A stretch of DNA of 64,000 nucleotides from Pagrus major (Eukaryota > Chordata > Actinopteri > Spariformes > Sparidae): positions 10,671,664-10,735,663 of the forward strand of contig NC_133220.1 of assembly GCF_040436345.1 (NCBI RefSeq). Direction: 5' to 3'. A program made the position numbers and the translations under genes. The notes below the pieces were generated by a model. It was not told the origin of the DNA, did not search any database, and saw only the letters and a list, made by a program, of their open reading frames with translations. Below, piece by piece: positions 24,801 to 37,668 of the stretch. Every line of letters begins with the position of its first letter. The stretch's first letter is position 1.

Positions 24801-27800
24801 TGAGTGACAAGGAAGCGCAGAGGAAACTATACAATGACTATACAATACATGACTTTGGTAAAAGTTTCTTACCCAATGTATACTGTGGTTCGGCATGTTT
24901 CAGCATCATATGAAATCAACTCAGCAACTTGTGTATCAAAATGTTCTTTGACTTTCTCAGGTGTTTTTCCGACTTGAGACGTTTTTCACATGAATTTTCT
25001 CAGTTGGAAAAACATTTGGACAGTTGGACAATTCCGACAGCAAGTGAACGCACGATTATTTCATGTTGTGTTGTCAGCTCATTATGTGATTGTCTGCCGC
25101 TATTATGTCAGGTTTTGTTTCGTATTCCTAAGATTTACTGATACAATCAATATTCTTAAGATAGCTATAGACAAAGGTCGCTGTGCTACCACACAGTCGT
25201 TTACTGTGGTCTGCACCTTGCTGAATGATTCAATCTCAGTTTTGTGTTTTGGTTCATGATATTGTGTCCTCAAGTATGCTCAGAATCATGCTTTACTGTT
25301 TAAAGACTGCATCACATTTTCTTATCGAGATGTATCAGTGGGTAATTTACAAATAACTTGATTTCTGTTTAAGGCACCATACCAGAGCCTTGCATCCATT
25401 TTCATAAAAGTTACATCCACTATTTTTCAAAGCATGGTGTAGTTTCTAAGATTTTTAGGATTGTTACCCACCACTGAATAAGAAGCCACTCATTCATTTC
25501 ACTGCCATATGGACGTCATCTTAGCACGCCTGTGTTAGGTGACCCATCGCCGCATTATGTCTGGTCTTATTGTTAATGCTGCATCGTAGTGTCTTTTTAT
25601 GTGAAGACTGGTTAGAACAGTAAACAAAGAGGATCTTAACATAGATTACCTACAGTACTTAAAGAAACATTATGTAGAAATTGGCAATTTGTCAGACAAA
25701 ATGTAGGGGCTAACTACAAACAAAACTCATTACGTCATAACAATGTTATGACTAACTGAAGGTACCTAGTGCAGAAACAAGCATTATGGGGGCGGAATGA
25801 CTGAGGCAGAGACACCATTCACCCTATTACAAGACATTGTACCATTAATAAGATTTTGAAGCCGTTATCTTAAGGTAAAAAAGTTACATAATTTTACTTT
25901 AATGTAAGGTCTCTGCCTCTTTTCACAGTTCCCTTCAGAAACAATAAAGATGTTCAAAAATAGTCTTAATAATTTTCTGTCCGGTATTTCAACACAAAAG
26001 TTCAAACCACTAAAAAGACATCATCTCTTCCCCCTCACTGAGCATTTGAGAGAATATGAATATGATAATATGAGGTGCCCTGAACCATATCCAACCCTCC
26101 ATAACTGCTGTTCTGAAAAAGATAACTATTCACCACAGCCTCACATACCACACCCATCATTTAAAAGAAAAAGTGGAGCTGATTCTAATTAAGTTTGTTT
26201 CATTTCTGTACGTTCAGACCTACAGACGATATTATTGGACTCCAAAGCACAACGATTCTGGAAGCAATTATATTACCGGTGAGGGGCATAACTTGGCAGG
26301 TAGCTAAAGCTTGTAGATGACTTTCTTACACTTCAGCGCCCTTTATCCAAATAGTGCATTAAGGCATACTGTTAAACTTTGAACCTCACAACTTTGAACA
26401 GTCGTACCAAAACAGTCCTTTAAACATAAAACTGCATTTAAGGATTAATAACACACTTACACAAACATCATAGGAGTAAGCTCATAAGGCACATGAGCAC
26501 AAGCTTATATGTTCCTCACAACTTGTAAGGGACACCACAACTCATAGATGAAATGTTTTATGTTTTTATTTTCAGATGATTATCCTAAAAGGAAGCGAGA
26601 ACTAATCATCATTTAAACATGATACATTAAAATAAATTTGTCTTTGGAGTGAAGATATAAATAAATGATTGAATTTCAGGTTCATTGTTGACCTTTGAAT
26701 GGTAGACTGTTTTTGTCAAACATGTTTTTTTTCTATTTATAGTATCAGGTTTCTATCAAGGAAAGTATAGGTTTGGCTTACAACCATAGACTAATCTTAT
26801 AAGGGTTTAAAAAAAAGACTCTACCAACTCGTCTTTTTGTAAGTAGGAATATAGCTGCAACACTATGGCATGCTTTGTAAAATGGAAAATTGAAGTAGTT
26901 TCACACTAGATTTCATACTGTCTGTGACCTATCGCTGATATGTCAGTCAGACAAATCATCAGAAGCAGCAGCTGGAGACTCGGGGAGTGGTAAGAGAGAC
27001 AGTAGTGCATATTAAATTGAGAAGTTAATTCACTAAATCAAATGACTTACTCTCATTATTGCTGTTAGGCCACTCAGCCAAGGAAGCCACTGGTGGTGAA
27101 AGGCTTGATCAACCACTTGCAGATGCAAGAGGCGGTATGCCAGATATTAAATGCTGAAAGTATAATAGTAACATAGATATTAATAGACTAATAAAATAAC
27201 TTTTTATTTGCTCTAGTAGCACAATAGAGTTTTTGAATTAACAAATCAAAATGTAATCATCAATAACAATCACTTATCATATTCCCTTTAACATCCTACT
27301 TCTTTAAAGCTACCAATTAAATTTCTCCTTTAAAGGCAGAATGAGTAGGATTTTCCCTAAATCTATGCCTGCATTTTCTTATTTTGCCGTTTGGGACATT
27401 GGACCTTTGGACAGTCGCTGTATTGCCCCCAGCAAATAACGGCATGCTGGGTATGAGGGGGGGGGTCTCCATAAAAACATAGCGACCGGGCGCCAGACTG
27501 TAAGCATGCATCCAAGAGCACCCATTGAGCCAGGGAGAAGGGGGCCAAGTTTGAATGTGGTGTTTACAAACTCAACCAAAATATCTTACTCATTCTGCCT
27601 TCTGTCAAATGCTGCTTCATGTATGCAAAAGGTGTGAAATAACACAACAGGGATTTATTATAACCTGCATGTGTGAGCACCAATTTTGGTGTAATACTGG
27701 TCCAAAGACTCTCACTGTTCAAATTTGTTCATGTCTTCTTAGAAAGTCTTGTGAGCCTGCCTGGTTTTTGATAACATTTGCAAAGCTTTATGTTCGCCAG

Positions 27801-30800
27801 TTGTCATTGTGCTTGCTTTTGATATTGTGAAGTTGCTTTGTTACGAATGTTTGTCACTAAATTTCAAACTAGATCAACACTTATCTAACATGTGAACCAT
27901 GCAAACAATGGAAAGTAGGGTGAAGTTTTGTAGTCCACAAAACCTTTCTGGAGCCATTAAAAAGTAGCTGTTACAAACGTAAAAATAAATAAATAAATAC
28001 ATTTTAAACAACAAGGTTTGTGGAATGGGTAAAATGGTTCCATACAGCTTGTCTGGAAGCCTAGAGATCCCAAATTCATTTATTTCTTATTAACACCCTT
28101 TTTAAAGTTGAAAATGTAGCTGCTTAGCTAAAAGCATTAGCATGCAACACTTTCTGAAGTGGGTGCATTGAGCTCGATCATATATCGTATTTTGTTTGTT
28201 CGATCCCATCTTCTTCAGTTGTTTACGAGTGCTGCAGTGCTGTTTTGCTGTCAAGAAATGTTTTGTGGACTACGACATTTTACTTGACTTCCTGTTGGCA
28301 TGGAGGAGACTAAAATGACTGGTTTTCATTTTTGGGTGAACTTTTCCTTTAAGTTATGATCACACTCTTAATTCCTTCCCTACTTTTCAAAGCCTAACAA
28401 TAACCTTTTTCTTTAAGCCACACTATGACATTATTCACAGGAAGACATTGATATTCATTAACCATATAACTACTTAATCTCAAGCATATTAATGAGTAGA
28501 AAATAGAAGCATGTGTGCAGGTAATTAATTTATTCTGTACTTTGACTCAGTATACATATAGACCTAGACTGAAAGCTGCTGCACATGAATATGCAAAGTG
28601 GAGAGTAACTTTCTTTTATTTTGCTCAGAGCCAGGAATTACCTGTGGACTCTCTGATATTTATGCTCTTCGTGGAAAGCCTGCTGAATTAACTGTGACGA
28701 TGAATATCGACAGTGACGGCACCTGGTTCAAAGATGGAGAGCAGGTAAAGCCCATGAATTAGCAAATTTCCTACATATTTAAAATATGTATTTGTACGAA
28801 AAGCTTTTCATAACTACATTTTCAACATTATAAACAACCAACTTAAGTAAAAAGTAACAAATAGTCTAGTAGTGTAAAACAGAACATTTCCATTTTCATT
28901 TCACTTTTGCTTTGCTAGTTAAACTCAGGTGCTGGGGTCACCATAACCAAAGATGGAAACTCTCACAAGCTGACAATTCAAAGCTGCAGAGATGATGACT
29001 CTGGAGTTTATCGTTTTGAATCAGGGGATCTAAGTACACAAGGAAAGGTCACTGTTGGAGGTATAATTTGCTCCTCTCTATTATAGATCAAACAGTACAT
29101 TAAATGACACAACAGTTACTGTGTATTAAACTGAAATAAAACTGTTTTTCACAGATGTACCCGAATTTGACCCAGACGACCTTCACAAGTTCTCCAAACC
29201 TGTGATCGTAAGAGTCGGCCAGAACGCTGCTTTCAAGATGCCCTTTGCTCCTCAGGAGTCTATGGTGGTCAGTTGGTTTAAAGATGGCACTGAACTCAAA
29301 GACGGAGGAGGAATTAAGATAGTGAGGGAGCCCAATCACAGCCGGCTGCTGCTCAAAGACTGCCTGCGGACAGACGCAGGGGAAATAAAGATACAACTGA
29401 AAAACCCATTTGGGGCTGTGGAGGCCACTTCTCGGCTTATTGTGCTTGGTACAAAAAAATACAAAGACATCTAATGAGAAATGTGACAAATAATGAAAGA
29501 TAAAAACATGAAATTACCAAAATTCATGGCCATGTTCACACATGTACAAAACTTCCACCTTATAAAACATCACATTTTGAAATTTAAAACCTTGTTTTTG
29601 TAACAGATCGGCCAGGACCACCTGAGGGTCCCGTGGAGACTGTTGAAACCACTTCATCTATCATTGAGATTAAATGGAGCCCTCCCAAAGACGACGGCGG
29701 CTCCGCTGTCACCAACTATATCATAGAGCGGCAGCAGGCAGGGCACAGTCTGTGGACGAAACTTGGGGATGTCTCAGCTGACAAGACCTCCTTCAGAGAC
29801 AGGAATGTGACTCATGGAAAGAAATACAACTACCGCATCTACGCAGAAAACCCTGAGGGCCTCAGTGACTCCCTGGAGACAGCTGATAGCATTATGGCTG
29901 GCATAATGAGTGAGTGTAGAAAAAAGAAGTCTCATTTAGCATTCCTCAGCAAAACCTGTGTTAATCTCCCTCAGGTTGTAATAAATGAAAATGCCCCTGG
30001 AAAGGTTTTCTGATTGCTTCAAATCGTTTATCACCGACACTATTTAGTCACTGTAGAACACCGATCTTTTATCATTGCTGTAATAGCCGCTCTATCTCCG
30101 AGAGGTATACTTTGCAATATCCTGCAGTAACAACATGTAGATGTCCTTAATTTATTCCACGTCTTTAATTACCTCTTAATTATTAATAATGAGCTTACTT
30201 GATTAATTAGACATGTCATTCTGTAGTACTCTCCGGTCCACCTGGTGCTCCCAACGTGGTGAGTGCCTCTAAGACCTGCATCAACTTGACCTGGACCCCT
30301 CCAGAGGACGACAGAGGAGTACCGATCATCGGTTACCAGCTAGAGAAACGGAAGAAAGACATGAATCAGTGGATTGCCTTGAATGCAGTTAATGAACCTA
30401 TTGAAGGTTGGTCAGGAACACTTACCGCATACTAAAGGAACATTTGCTTCATTTTTATTCATTCTTTTTTTTCCTGGAATGCTATTAATCTTATTTTCAG
30501 GCGTGAGCTATGCAGTTAAGGATGTTACTGAGGGAGCCGAGTATGAGTTCAGGGTTTCAGCAATCAATGAGTCGGGAGCCGGAGATCCTAGCCCTCCCTC
30601 TGCAATGGTGTGTGCAAAGAATCCCAACAGTAAGTAGTGCACTTCCTTCATTGTGCATATCAACGATTTGTCCAGAGCAATGTTTGTCTGTCATCTGCAT
30701 TTCATGTTTTATTTTTTCATCCAGTGAGACCTTGTTTTAAAGACCCAGAGGACTTCATTGTTGTCAGAGCTGGAAATTCTGCACGTATCAAAGTTTGCTA

Positions 30801-33084
30801 TGAGGTAGGAATATGCATAAAAGCTTGTAAGCATTACTGAGCTTCTCTTCCACGGTATGAATCCCAAATCTAGCTCTTTACTCAATTCTGTATTTTGTAA
30901 CTTATACCCCCATTCCATCCATGTCATATTCCTGAGTGATGAGTTTGTGACATGACTGCATATACCTCACGCTTTATCTCGTTTATCTGATATTGATGTC
31001 TCCAGGCTGAACCTCCACCACAGATCACTTGGCTGAAGGATGATGAGCCAATATCCCCATGGAGTCATGTCATCAATACAGAGGGAATGTCTCAGCTTGT
31101 TATACCCTCATCAAAGCGCTCGGATTCAGCCATTTACACGATCATAGCCAAAAACTCTGTGGGTGAGGCTTCATTCGACATTGAGGTTAGAGTCACAGGT
31201 AAGGACAAATAGCAGGGTTTTAGACTATGATTAGAGCAGAAAAGTTGTGCAAACAGCAGTGATATATTTGTCCTGAAACTACTGGTGGCAATTATTTTGT
31301 GCTGATATTAGCTGCATGTTGGCTTGACAATCCTCAGGTCTTTAAATGAGGCGTTCATCTGTAGGAGATTAATTTAATCGCTCGAATTGTGTTCCTCTGT
31401 CCAGGGGAGAACATCATTTATATCAACATTGGACAACATTAATTGGGTAACATTTCGCCAATTAAATGCAAATGACACACCAATGTATTGACAACCCAAT
31501 GTCAAACCCTAATTAAAACTAAACAACTTCCAAATGGAATGAGAAACATAATTCTTACCGTGTAACATGCAGTAATAGGATATGATTAAGTTATATCAGC
31601 TGTCAAATGCAAATGAAATCCTTGCAAAAACCCACAGAGGAGTGGAATAGCTCTTGAGTAAGGTAAGATTGTGCAAGGTCTCAGTGCAGTCTCATTATAA
31701 AGAAACTAATGAAAGCTGCTCCAAATACGTGGTTAAACAGGACAAATGTTTAGAAACTGATTTTTCCTCTAACTTATCATATTTCTTGCTAGATGAACCC
31801 AAGACTCCAGGGCCAGTTGAGCTGGAGCAAACAGTCCAGGGAAAGGTGGTGATATCATGGGCTCCCTCCCCAGACCAGGAGCTTGACGACCGGCTGTACT
31901 ATGTGGTGTCTCAACATGACTCGAACATCAGAATGTGGAAGACAGTAGCAGACCGCCTCTTCACGAACACATACACAGCCATCAACATTAACGCCGGGAC
32001 AGAGTACCATTTCCGGATCTACGCCAAGAATGATGTGGGCCTCTCGGATCCATCTCAGTCACCTACATGGGGCGTCAACAGCAACAGAGGTGGGTTATTA
32101 TAGTTTAGTTATGTCAAGTTAATTCTCCAATTACCTGATTTGATTACCTGACTTTCAATTTTAAGGTCTCGATTAGATTTGAGCATTTTTTTTTTTTTTT
32201 TTATAGCACTGACGTCTATGCCACTGACTATTGCATCTGATTTTTTGAAGGTCAACAGATCAGAAAAAAATACCACCCTTCAGGGATTGAACAATAAACA
32301 AAAAAAGGAAGAAATTCAGCTTCTTCTTTGGTTTTTCAAATCTTTCCCAAGTAAACCCTCGGTTCTTCCTCCATGAGTAAACCCTCTTTCCAAACAAATC
32401 AATAAAGGATCTCTGAAAAAGGAAATAAACCCAACATCTCCGAGGTTGAGCAAACTTTGGGTCCAGTCAGTTGGTGGTCTTCATAAGGTGTTATTGACAT
32501 AACAACACTGAATTGGTCATTGCACACAATCTATTATTTTAGATCTGGGTAATACAAGTGAATGTCTGAAATGTTGTGGATCTTTGTTGGTGTGATTATC
32601 ATGTGACCTTAATGTTAATTTTAATCCTTACCCCCTTTGATTTTTCTCGTCAAGTCCAAATTACCTCAAATGGAGTTAATTCAACGGACGTTTGCTTTGA
32701 GAGGCCTCCATCCATCTTGGTCCCTCTGAAAGTCCACACACCACCTGAAGGTTACCGACTCTACATGACATGCGCCGTCCGAGGATGCCCTACACCCACT
32801 GTGTCCTGGTACCTGAACGACGTCTGCATCAACTCAGACAACAACTATTACATCACCAACTCATTTGGTGTGTGCTCCATGTACATTCTCAGAGTCCGAT
32901 CGAAGGACAGCGGTGATTACAAAGTTGTTGCAGTAAACTCTCTTGGAAAGGCAGAGTGTTCAACAAAACTTACTGTTAAAGGTAAGGTTCAACTTAAAAA
33001 TCACAAGGATCATTTTCAGAGTTAAACGTTTTGGTGTATTCTTATAACAATCATTTTTCTCTCTGCTTTTTCTCCACAGATTAA
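18818..33084 (+). CDS. igfn1: igfn1 tandem copy B, 24 coding exons, 1237 aa predicted, lacks FN3-3
   Basis: Second IGFN1 paralogue. Coding exons: 18818-18863, 20481-20603, 21017-21156, 21959-22058, 22325-22406, 22496-22688, 22845-22958, 23312-23480, 23574-23846, 23961-24203, 24435-24494, 26951-26989, 27069-27134, 28629-28744, 28919-29060, 29155-29448, 29607-29909, 30227-30406, 30501-30629, 30725-30804, 31006-31198, 31793-32089, 32655-32981, 33080-33084. Approximate residues: Ig1 57-136, DFR region 137-228, Ig2 229-322, Ig3 323-413, linker 414-549, Ig4 550-635, Ig5 636-733, FN3-1 734-834, FN3-2 835-937, Ig6 938-1028, FN3-4 1029-1127, Ig7 1128-1236. Phases are consistent to the TAA. Two donors (21157 and 22407) appear to be GC. 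The exon for FN3-3 is absent. The linker exons at 26951 and 27069 are less certain than the rest. Confidence 0.9.
18864..20480. other. Copy B intron after the start-codon exon
   Basis: No exon is recognised. A small perfect hairpin lies at 20309-20335 (11-bp arms CATTCTAATAC, 5-base loop). Overlapping open frames on both strands near 19.0-19.4 kb carry no recognised domain. Confidence 0.5.
20604..21016. other. Copy B intron before the first Ig1 exon
   Basis: AT-rich intron with a normal donor (GAGG|GTAGGA) and acceptor (TTACAG). No embedded feature is seen. Confidence 0.6.
21157..21958 (+). other. GC-AG intron in Ig1 of copy B
   Basis: The donor is TTTGAG|GCAAGT and the acceptor is TCTTCCAG. 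The 140-nt upstream exon then matches copy C exactly in length, and the next exon continues in phase 0 (MPNVQPDQADTYKCFA). Using the GTGATA four bases downstream shifts the frame into an early stop. No other feature is seen in the intron. Confidence 0.8.
22325..22688 (+). other. DFR-motif region of copy B with a fused exon
   Basis: An 82-nt exon (22325-22406) covers what copies A and C carry on two exons (42+46 and 21+43 nt). Its donor appears to be AAAAG|GCAGGT, another GC site; the GTTTGA donor four bases later would meet TAA when joined to the normal acceptor. A GT alternative exists if the next exon starts four bases later, after TAAG. Exon 22496-22688 encodes EIDPKFWELLISADKKEYE and VTDFRWMLKKL. 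Confidence 0.7.
23961..27134 (+). other. Linker of copy B, split over four small exons
   Basis: Between Ig3 and Ig4, where A and C have one exon, B has 23961-24203 (KKTARKTTRAG, a Gln/Glu-rich helix, then Pro/Ala repeats), 24435-24494 (Lys, Pro, Ala), 26951-26989 (KSSEAAAGDSGSG) and 27069-27134 (HSAKEATGGERLDQPLADAR). All are phase 1-1 with acceptable splice sites, so each could be skipped without shifting frame. The GPLVPDTV tail of A and C was not found. The first two are confident; the last two rest on phase and composition only. Confidence 0.6.
24495..26950. other. Large linker intron of copy B
   Basis: No further exon is supported. The part at about 25660-25930 (AAAGAAACATTATGTAGAAATTGG onward) resembles a dispersed fish repeat by eye. 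The 80-codon open frame at 25950-26192 has no usable splice context and is probably chance. Confidence 0.45.
27333..27601. mobile_element. MITE-like element with terminal inverted repeats
   Basis: AAGGCAGAATGAGTAGGAT at 27333 is matched at the other end by the reverse complement AAGGCAGAATGAGTAAGAT ending at 27601, with one mismatch in 19. The body is about 269 bp, GC-richer than its surroundings, and has no transposase. A target duplication was not found by eye. It lies in the B intron between the last linker exon and Ig4. Confidence 0.75.
27602..28628. other. Remainder of the B intron before Ig4
   Basis: AT-rich with no exon recognised. A short (AAAT)n run lies near 27983-28002. Confidence 0.5.
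30630..30724 (+). other. Short intron of copy B at the site of the missing FN3-3 exon
   Basis: In A and C a 309-nt phase 1-1 FN3 exon (7190-7498 and 47882-48190) lies between the second FN3-2 exon and the first Ig6 exon. In B these two exons are separated by only 95 bp, with AACA|GTAAGT and CATCCAG splice sites and no FN3 remnant. The reading frame is preserved. Confidence 0.9.
31199..31792. other. Copy B intron before FN3-4
   Basis: AT-rich intron. No embedded feature is recognised. Confidence 0.5.
32090..32654. other. Copy B intron before Ig7
   Basis: Contains a poly-T run at about 32187-32204. The acceptor is the less common CAAG at 32651-32654. The open frame at 32179-32376 is intronic. 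Confidence 0.5.
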
Positions 33085-33128
33085 AATGACATGACAGCTT
33101 CATGCAACTTTTCCTCTTACGGAGATAA

Positions 33129-33134
33129 AATAAA
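33129..33134 (+). terminator. Polyadenylation signal of copy B
   Basis: AATAAA begins 45 bp after the TAA stop. Another AATAAA at 33375-33380 is an alternative. Confidence 0.6.
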
Positions 33135-36100
33135 GTGGAATGGTTTGTTTTTCTGTGTTGGCTGCATTCACAGCATGGGATACTTTTATGTGAAGTGCTG
33201 TTAAAACGATCAAACAAAAAATTGTCTGAATGCTAACTTATTTAATTTATTTGAAATGTGACTGATTTACAATTGTTACTCTGTCAACATAAATAATAAC
33301 CATGTAGCACGAGTGAAGTGACAAACTGTAGCACAAAGACATCTGTCTAATTTTCAAGCTCTTGTAACGACTGTAATAAATCAACAAACTGACAATGATG
33401 TGTAGTGTTCCTTTTTGTTCTTTACAAATGTTCTTCACTCACTTCACTGACAGAAACCAACTATTTAAATCATTCAAGCAACAGATGTTTCCAGCATGTG
33501 TTTCCAGTAGTACAAAGGTCCAATATCTTAGCAACAGAGTGCACATCGCAGTACTACATAAAGCCTTACAAACTGAGTGCATATGTTCTTTACACTTCCA
33601 TATAGACACCTGAGCTTTCCAGTAAATTGTCTATAAGAAAATCCTCGCCTGCAAAACCTTTATTAAGGCCTTTCTTATTTCTACAGTCAAATGACCACTC
33701 AAGAGCTTTAAGTGTGCCAACTGTTCATATAGAGCTCAAAGATTTAAACATACATTTCACTGACAAGGCCAACACATATAAAGTCCATACTGTACATACT
33801 ATGACAGCTATTACACATTCAATGCTGCAGAATTCAACCTTTTGACTAGCACATACCACCAAGATGCCCTTTTAATTTGATTGCATTAGACTCACTGACA
33901 AGGTTGAAATGATGCAGCATTGTACTTCCTATAATACTAGCACAGTTGTCAATATCCTTCTTTTACGTAAGAGTGCTTACCTCATTTCTTTTGCTAGGGT
34001 AGAAGGTGATATTTGAGTATATTCTTCACTAGTGTCATCAGGCTTTTCTTTCAGTTAAGTCACAGTCTCTTTTATAAGGGTCAGGGTGACTATTCAAACT
34101 GTCTGGATAAGTCACGCTTGTTTAACCTCTGACAATGTGAACCCAAAAACCCACTCAGAGCAATGAGTCCAAAACACCCCCACGCCATGAGCACCCATCT
34201 TTTTATAATGCCACCACAGGTCCAGTGTGACTCACTGAATACCACAAACATGCTGTGAGAATTTCCGTTGACACTCTTGGAGGCTAATTGAACAGCCAAT
34301 ACATTTACACCGGAGATTGTTTTACCAAATAAAAGGTCTCATGTTAATGTTTATTGACCAGTAGAACAGTTATCATATTACTAGAGACCTTGTGAAGCTG
34401 CCAGTCGAAAAGCTTTTGGTTGGATGCTTTGACCCTTACTGTACTCGGGTATTGTGGATCCATAAATCATAAAGCCTCAACCATAAACATCGTGAACAGT
34501 CAAGCCCATCATTAATACAAATAAAAAAAAGAGTTTAAATTCGTCATAGTTTAAATTTCATAGAATGTGAATCCGATATTAGTATATAACGCACCTGGTG
34601 TTTTTATATTGTCAACAGTAGTTGTAGAAAACTGTTGACTCAATATGTCCAATAGCAGATTGAATGAACAGTCATAATGTATTTCCAGCTGCAAAGTGAT
34701 CGCTTTCATAGGGATGGGTAAGAGGAACCTCCACCCTTACCAGTGCTGTAATATGGGTTTTTAGAAACTCAATTTCACCCATGTATGGATTTCCATGCGC
34801 TCCAAACGTTTATTACCGAAACAAAAAGGGGTGTCACCTTTGAAATATTGGTTAGTGAGAAGAGAACAAGCAGAAGACGGATATCTGAACATTGTGGGCA
34901 AGGAACTGAGAGTAAGTCGGATTTTTTTTTCATTTAACAGCATTTTCCCTGTGTTAAAAATCTTCGACGAAATAATCGACTGACTGAAAGCAACCGCGTT
35001 TTATATCGTACGACTGAAACCAGTGCAGGATGCTTTAAAACCACAAGTAGCACAAGGAAAGTACAATTATTTAAGTATGGGACATTAGTTTCATTATGTT
35101 TTAATCCTTTTTTGGTGCTCCATGTCAACTTGTTACAGTCAGTTGTTATTGAATGTTTGCCTATGTTTTATCCATCGTGAAAACATGAACTATTAATGAT
35201 TTTAAAAAGGTATGGGACAATAGAAATACATTATTGGTGGAAAGATTAGGTCCGTGAAACAGCACAGACTACCTCCAATACATTCCTCAGTTCTTTAACT
35301 TATGATACTATTTATTTTTAAGACAAATAGCACCAAAAGTGATTGGGTACACCATTTCAGATAAGCAGCTAGGATTTGTTTACCATAGATGAGCATTAGG
35401 TTGGATTTAGAGGGATTCAAAGCATTGGATTCACTGCAGAAATCTACTAAACCAGACCAAAAAGAACAAATAACATTCAAATAACCATTTTTACAGACTC
35501 TCTTTTGTATATTATATATATTTTTATAGCTGTGTAAAAGTATTAGTGGCTGGTTTGTTGGCATAGCCTCACAAACCTGGGCAAACCAACACCACAGGAA
35601 CCGAAGTGTTGTCTATAAAAGTATCTCAAATCTAAAAACTTTTTCATATTACAAGAGTTAATGCAGCGAAGAAGAAATGTGACACCTTGTAAAAAGGGAA
35701 AGTTATGAATGAACATATTGAGATCATCCCGTGATACTGATATTGACGATCTCAACTGTGTGCCATATCTCAGCGAGGAATGTGACCTTCCCAACTGACT
35801 CCCCATGACTAACAAAGGATTGGGCATGAGACTATGATCAGTTTGCAGTGTGTGACACATCAAAGCCTTAATAAAATACCGTTATTGCTGGGTTGTAGAT
35901 GTTCAAGGTCAGATATCCTTTATCACATTTTTCCATGTTCCTCTTATGGTCCTTAAAATTAAAGGGCCGTGTAAAAAAAGCCTTATGGCCATAATCTTGA
36001 TATACAGCCCATTTTGTTCTAATTAAAATCCTCTCAGCTCTGAAGATACTAAAAGAATCATCCGTCCAACTTTAAGATTAGAAATACCCTACATTGACAG

Positions 36101-37618
36101 TTTTTAGGTCATTACCATCCACTGCTTGACTTAAAGGTCTCATCAGCGACAGTCAAAGTAGGTCAAAGTCATTCCTGTTTACTGCCGATATGCTGAGGGC
36201 TTGGTGGAAACAAACTCTGTATCTCTATAATAACCCTCTTTGGAGAAGTTTTGCTTTTCAAATAAGTACGTACACAACCTGTGCTTTCTCACCTTCCAAC
36301 ACAAAACAAATGTCTATGAATCTATCAGGACAAGTAGACTGACTTTAAAGTTTACTTTCAGTCTTTTGCTGGCAGTTAACAACCAGGCACCTAACAAGAA
36401 TCACTGGGCAAAACATAATTTTTAAGAGTTGGTGGCATAAAAGAGATTTACAGATACGTGCACTGGCTTAACAGTTTGATTCCAAGACATTCTGGCCCTG
36501 TCTATGTTTGGATCCTGAGCCGTTAAACTGCTGGCACAGCCACTTGACTCCACAGGCAGTTGGGCAGAGTCAGCCACTAGGTGGGATTTCACATTCCCCT
36601 TTTACAGTGTCCCAGCATGTCTCCAAATGTCTGCACGAGTCACGCAGGAGTCAAGGCATCCCCACTTTGACAGGCTGATGTCATACGGTAACACAGATGA
36701 TACATGAGGAGAACCTCCAAGGCAGAGTTTCTCAACCTTTTCTGGCCCCCGACCCCATATGTAGGGTTCCTAGTTTCTCATGACCCCAGCAGTTACTGTC
36801 ATGAAGTTGAGTCATGTGGCTTTGAGGATACTTCAGGCCATGGAGGGAGCTCCAAATGAATTATACAAAAAGTAAATTAGAGCATAAACAATTCATTAGC
36901 CAATTGACAGGGTTTGGGGAAGAGTTTTAGGACAGTTTTTGCAATTTTCGGACATTTCTTGAATATTTTTTTCTATCTTCTATCTCATTATTGTTGCATA
37001 ATTTCCAGTTTCTCCCTATTTTAATTAGATGTCTTGCAGTAGTAGGAATACATAATGATAAGATACCTTGAGAGTTATGTGAAGAAACACCACTCCAAGG
37101 TGATATAAAATGTTTATTTATATATTAGAACTGCCAAACATATTTGCTGCAGTTGAATAAAGATTGCTTTTCCTTTTCATGATTCTGTCAGCAAATCTAA
37201 AGTTATTTTGTGAATTTCGGGTTGATGATGAGGCGTAAATAGAAACCTTTTAACTGTTCAAGTGTTTTCCATAAATAGCCCCAAACTCACAAAACCTAGT
37301 TGTGGTTTGGAAACTGCCCTAATTGTGTTTTTCTTCAATCTGAATAAAAAAAGTGATAAAACACATCAATGATGTAGTTGACCATGAAGTACAGCATGAT
37401 GTTAGTTCAGCTGGAGTATATGATTCACCCACAACCACAAATTCAAATTGCTTATCTTAAACAGAGCATACTTTTTTTCCATTATGGTTCAATGTTTGCC
37501 TTGTAAAAATAATTTATAAAGACAATGAAAAATGATGCTTGCTTCTGAATACTGACTAATGATGAATGCTAATGTAGCTAGATACTTCATACAGTGACAG
37601 TTTTTCTTTGCGTTTCAG
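33135..37618. other. Intergenic region between copies B and C
   Basis: No coding exon is recognised. CAGAGTTTCTCAACC at 36723 resembles a hAT-type terminus but no partner end was found. The promoter and any 5' UTR exon of copy C must lie here or upstream. GAGA|GTAAGT near 34911 is a possible donor but is not supported by anything else. Confidence 0.4.
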
Positions 37619-37668
37619 CCACAAAGTCATCAAACCCGGAGGGTTGACAAACAATCAACAACGCTGCA

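Noticed and set aside
25950-26279. 80-codon open frame and a following possible exon in the large copy B intron
   Set aside because: No Ig, FN3 or linker similarity. The adjoining candidate exon (26220-26279) ends in phase 2, which does not fit its neighbours.
34795-34911. Possible 5' UTR exon of copy C with a GTAAGT donor
   Set aside because: Only the donor supports it; no promoter motif or matching structure in the other copies.
36723-36760. hAT-like terminus CAGAGTTTCTCAACC, with a similar CAGAGTTTCTCAAG at 60346
   Set aside because: No opposite end or target duplication was found for either, so neither is called as an element.
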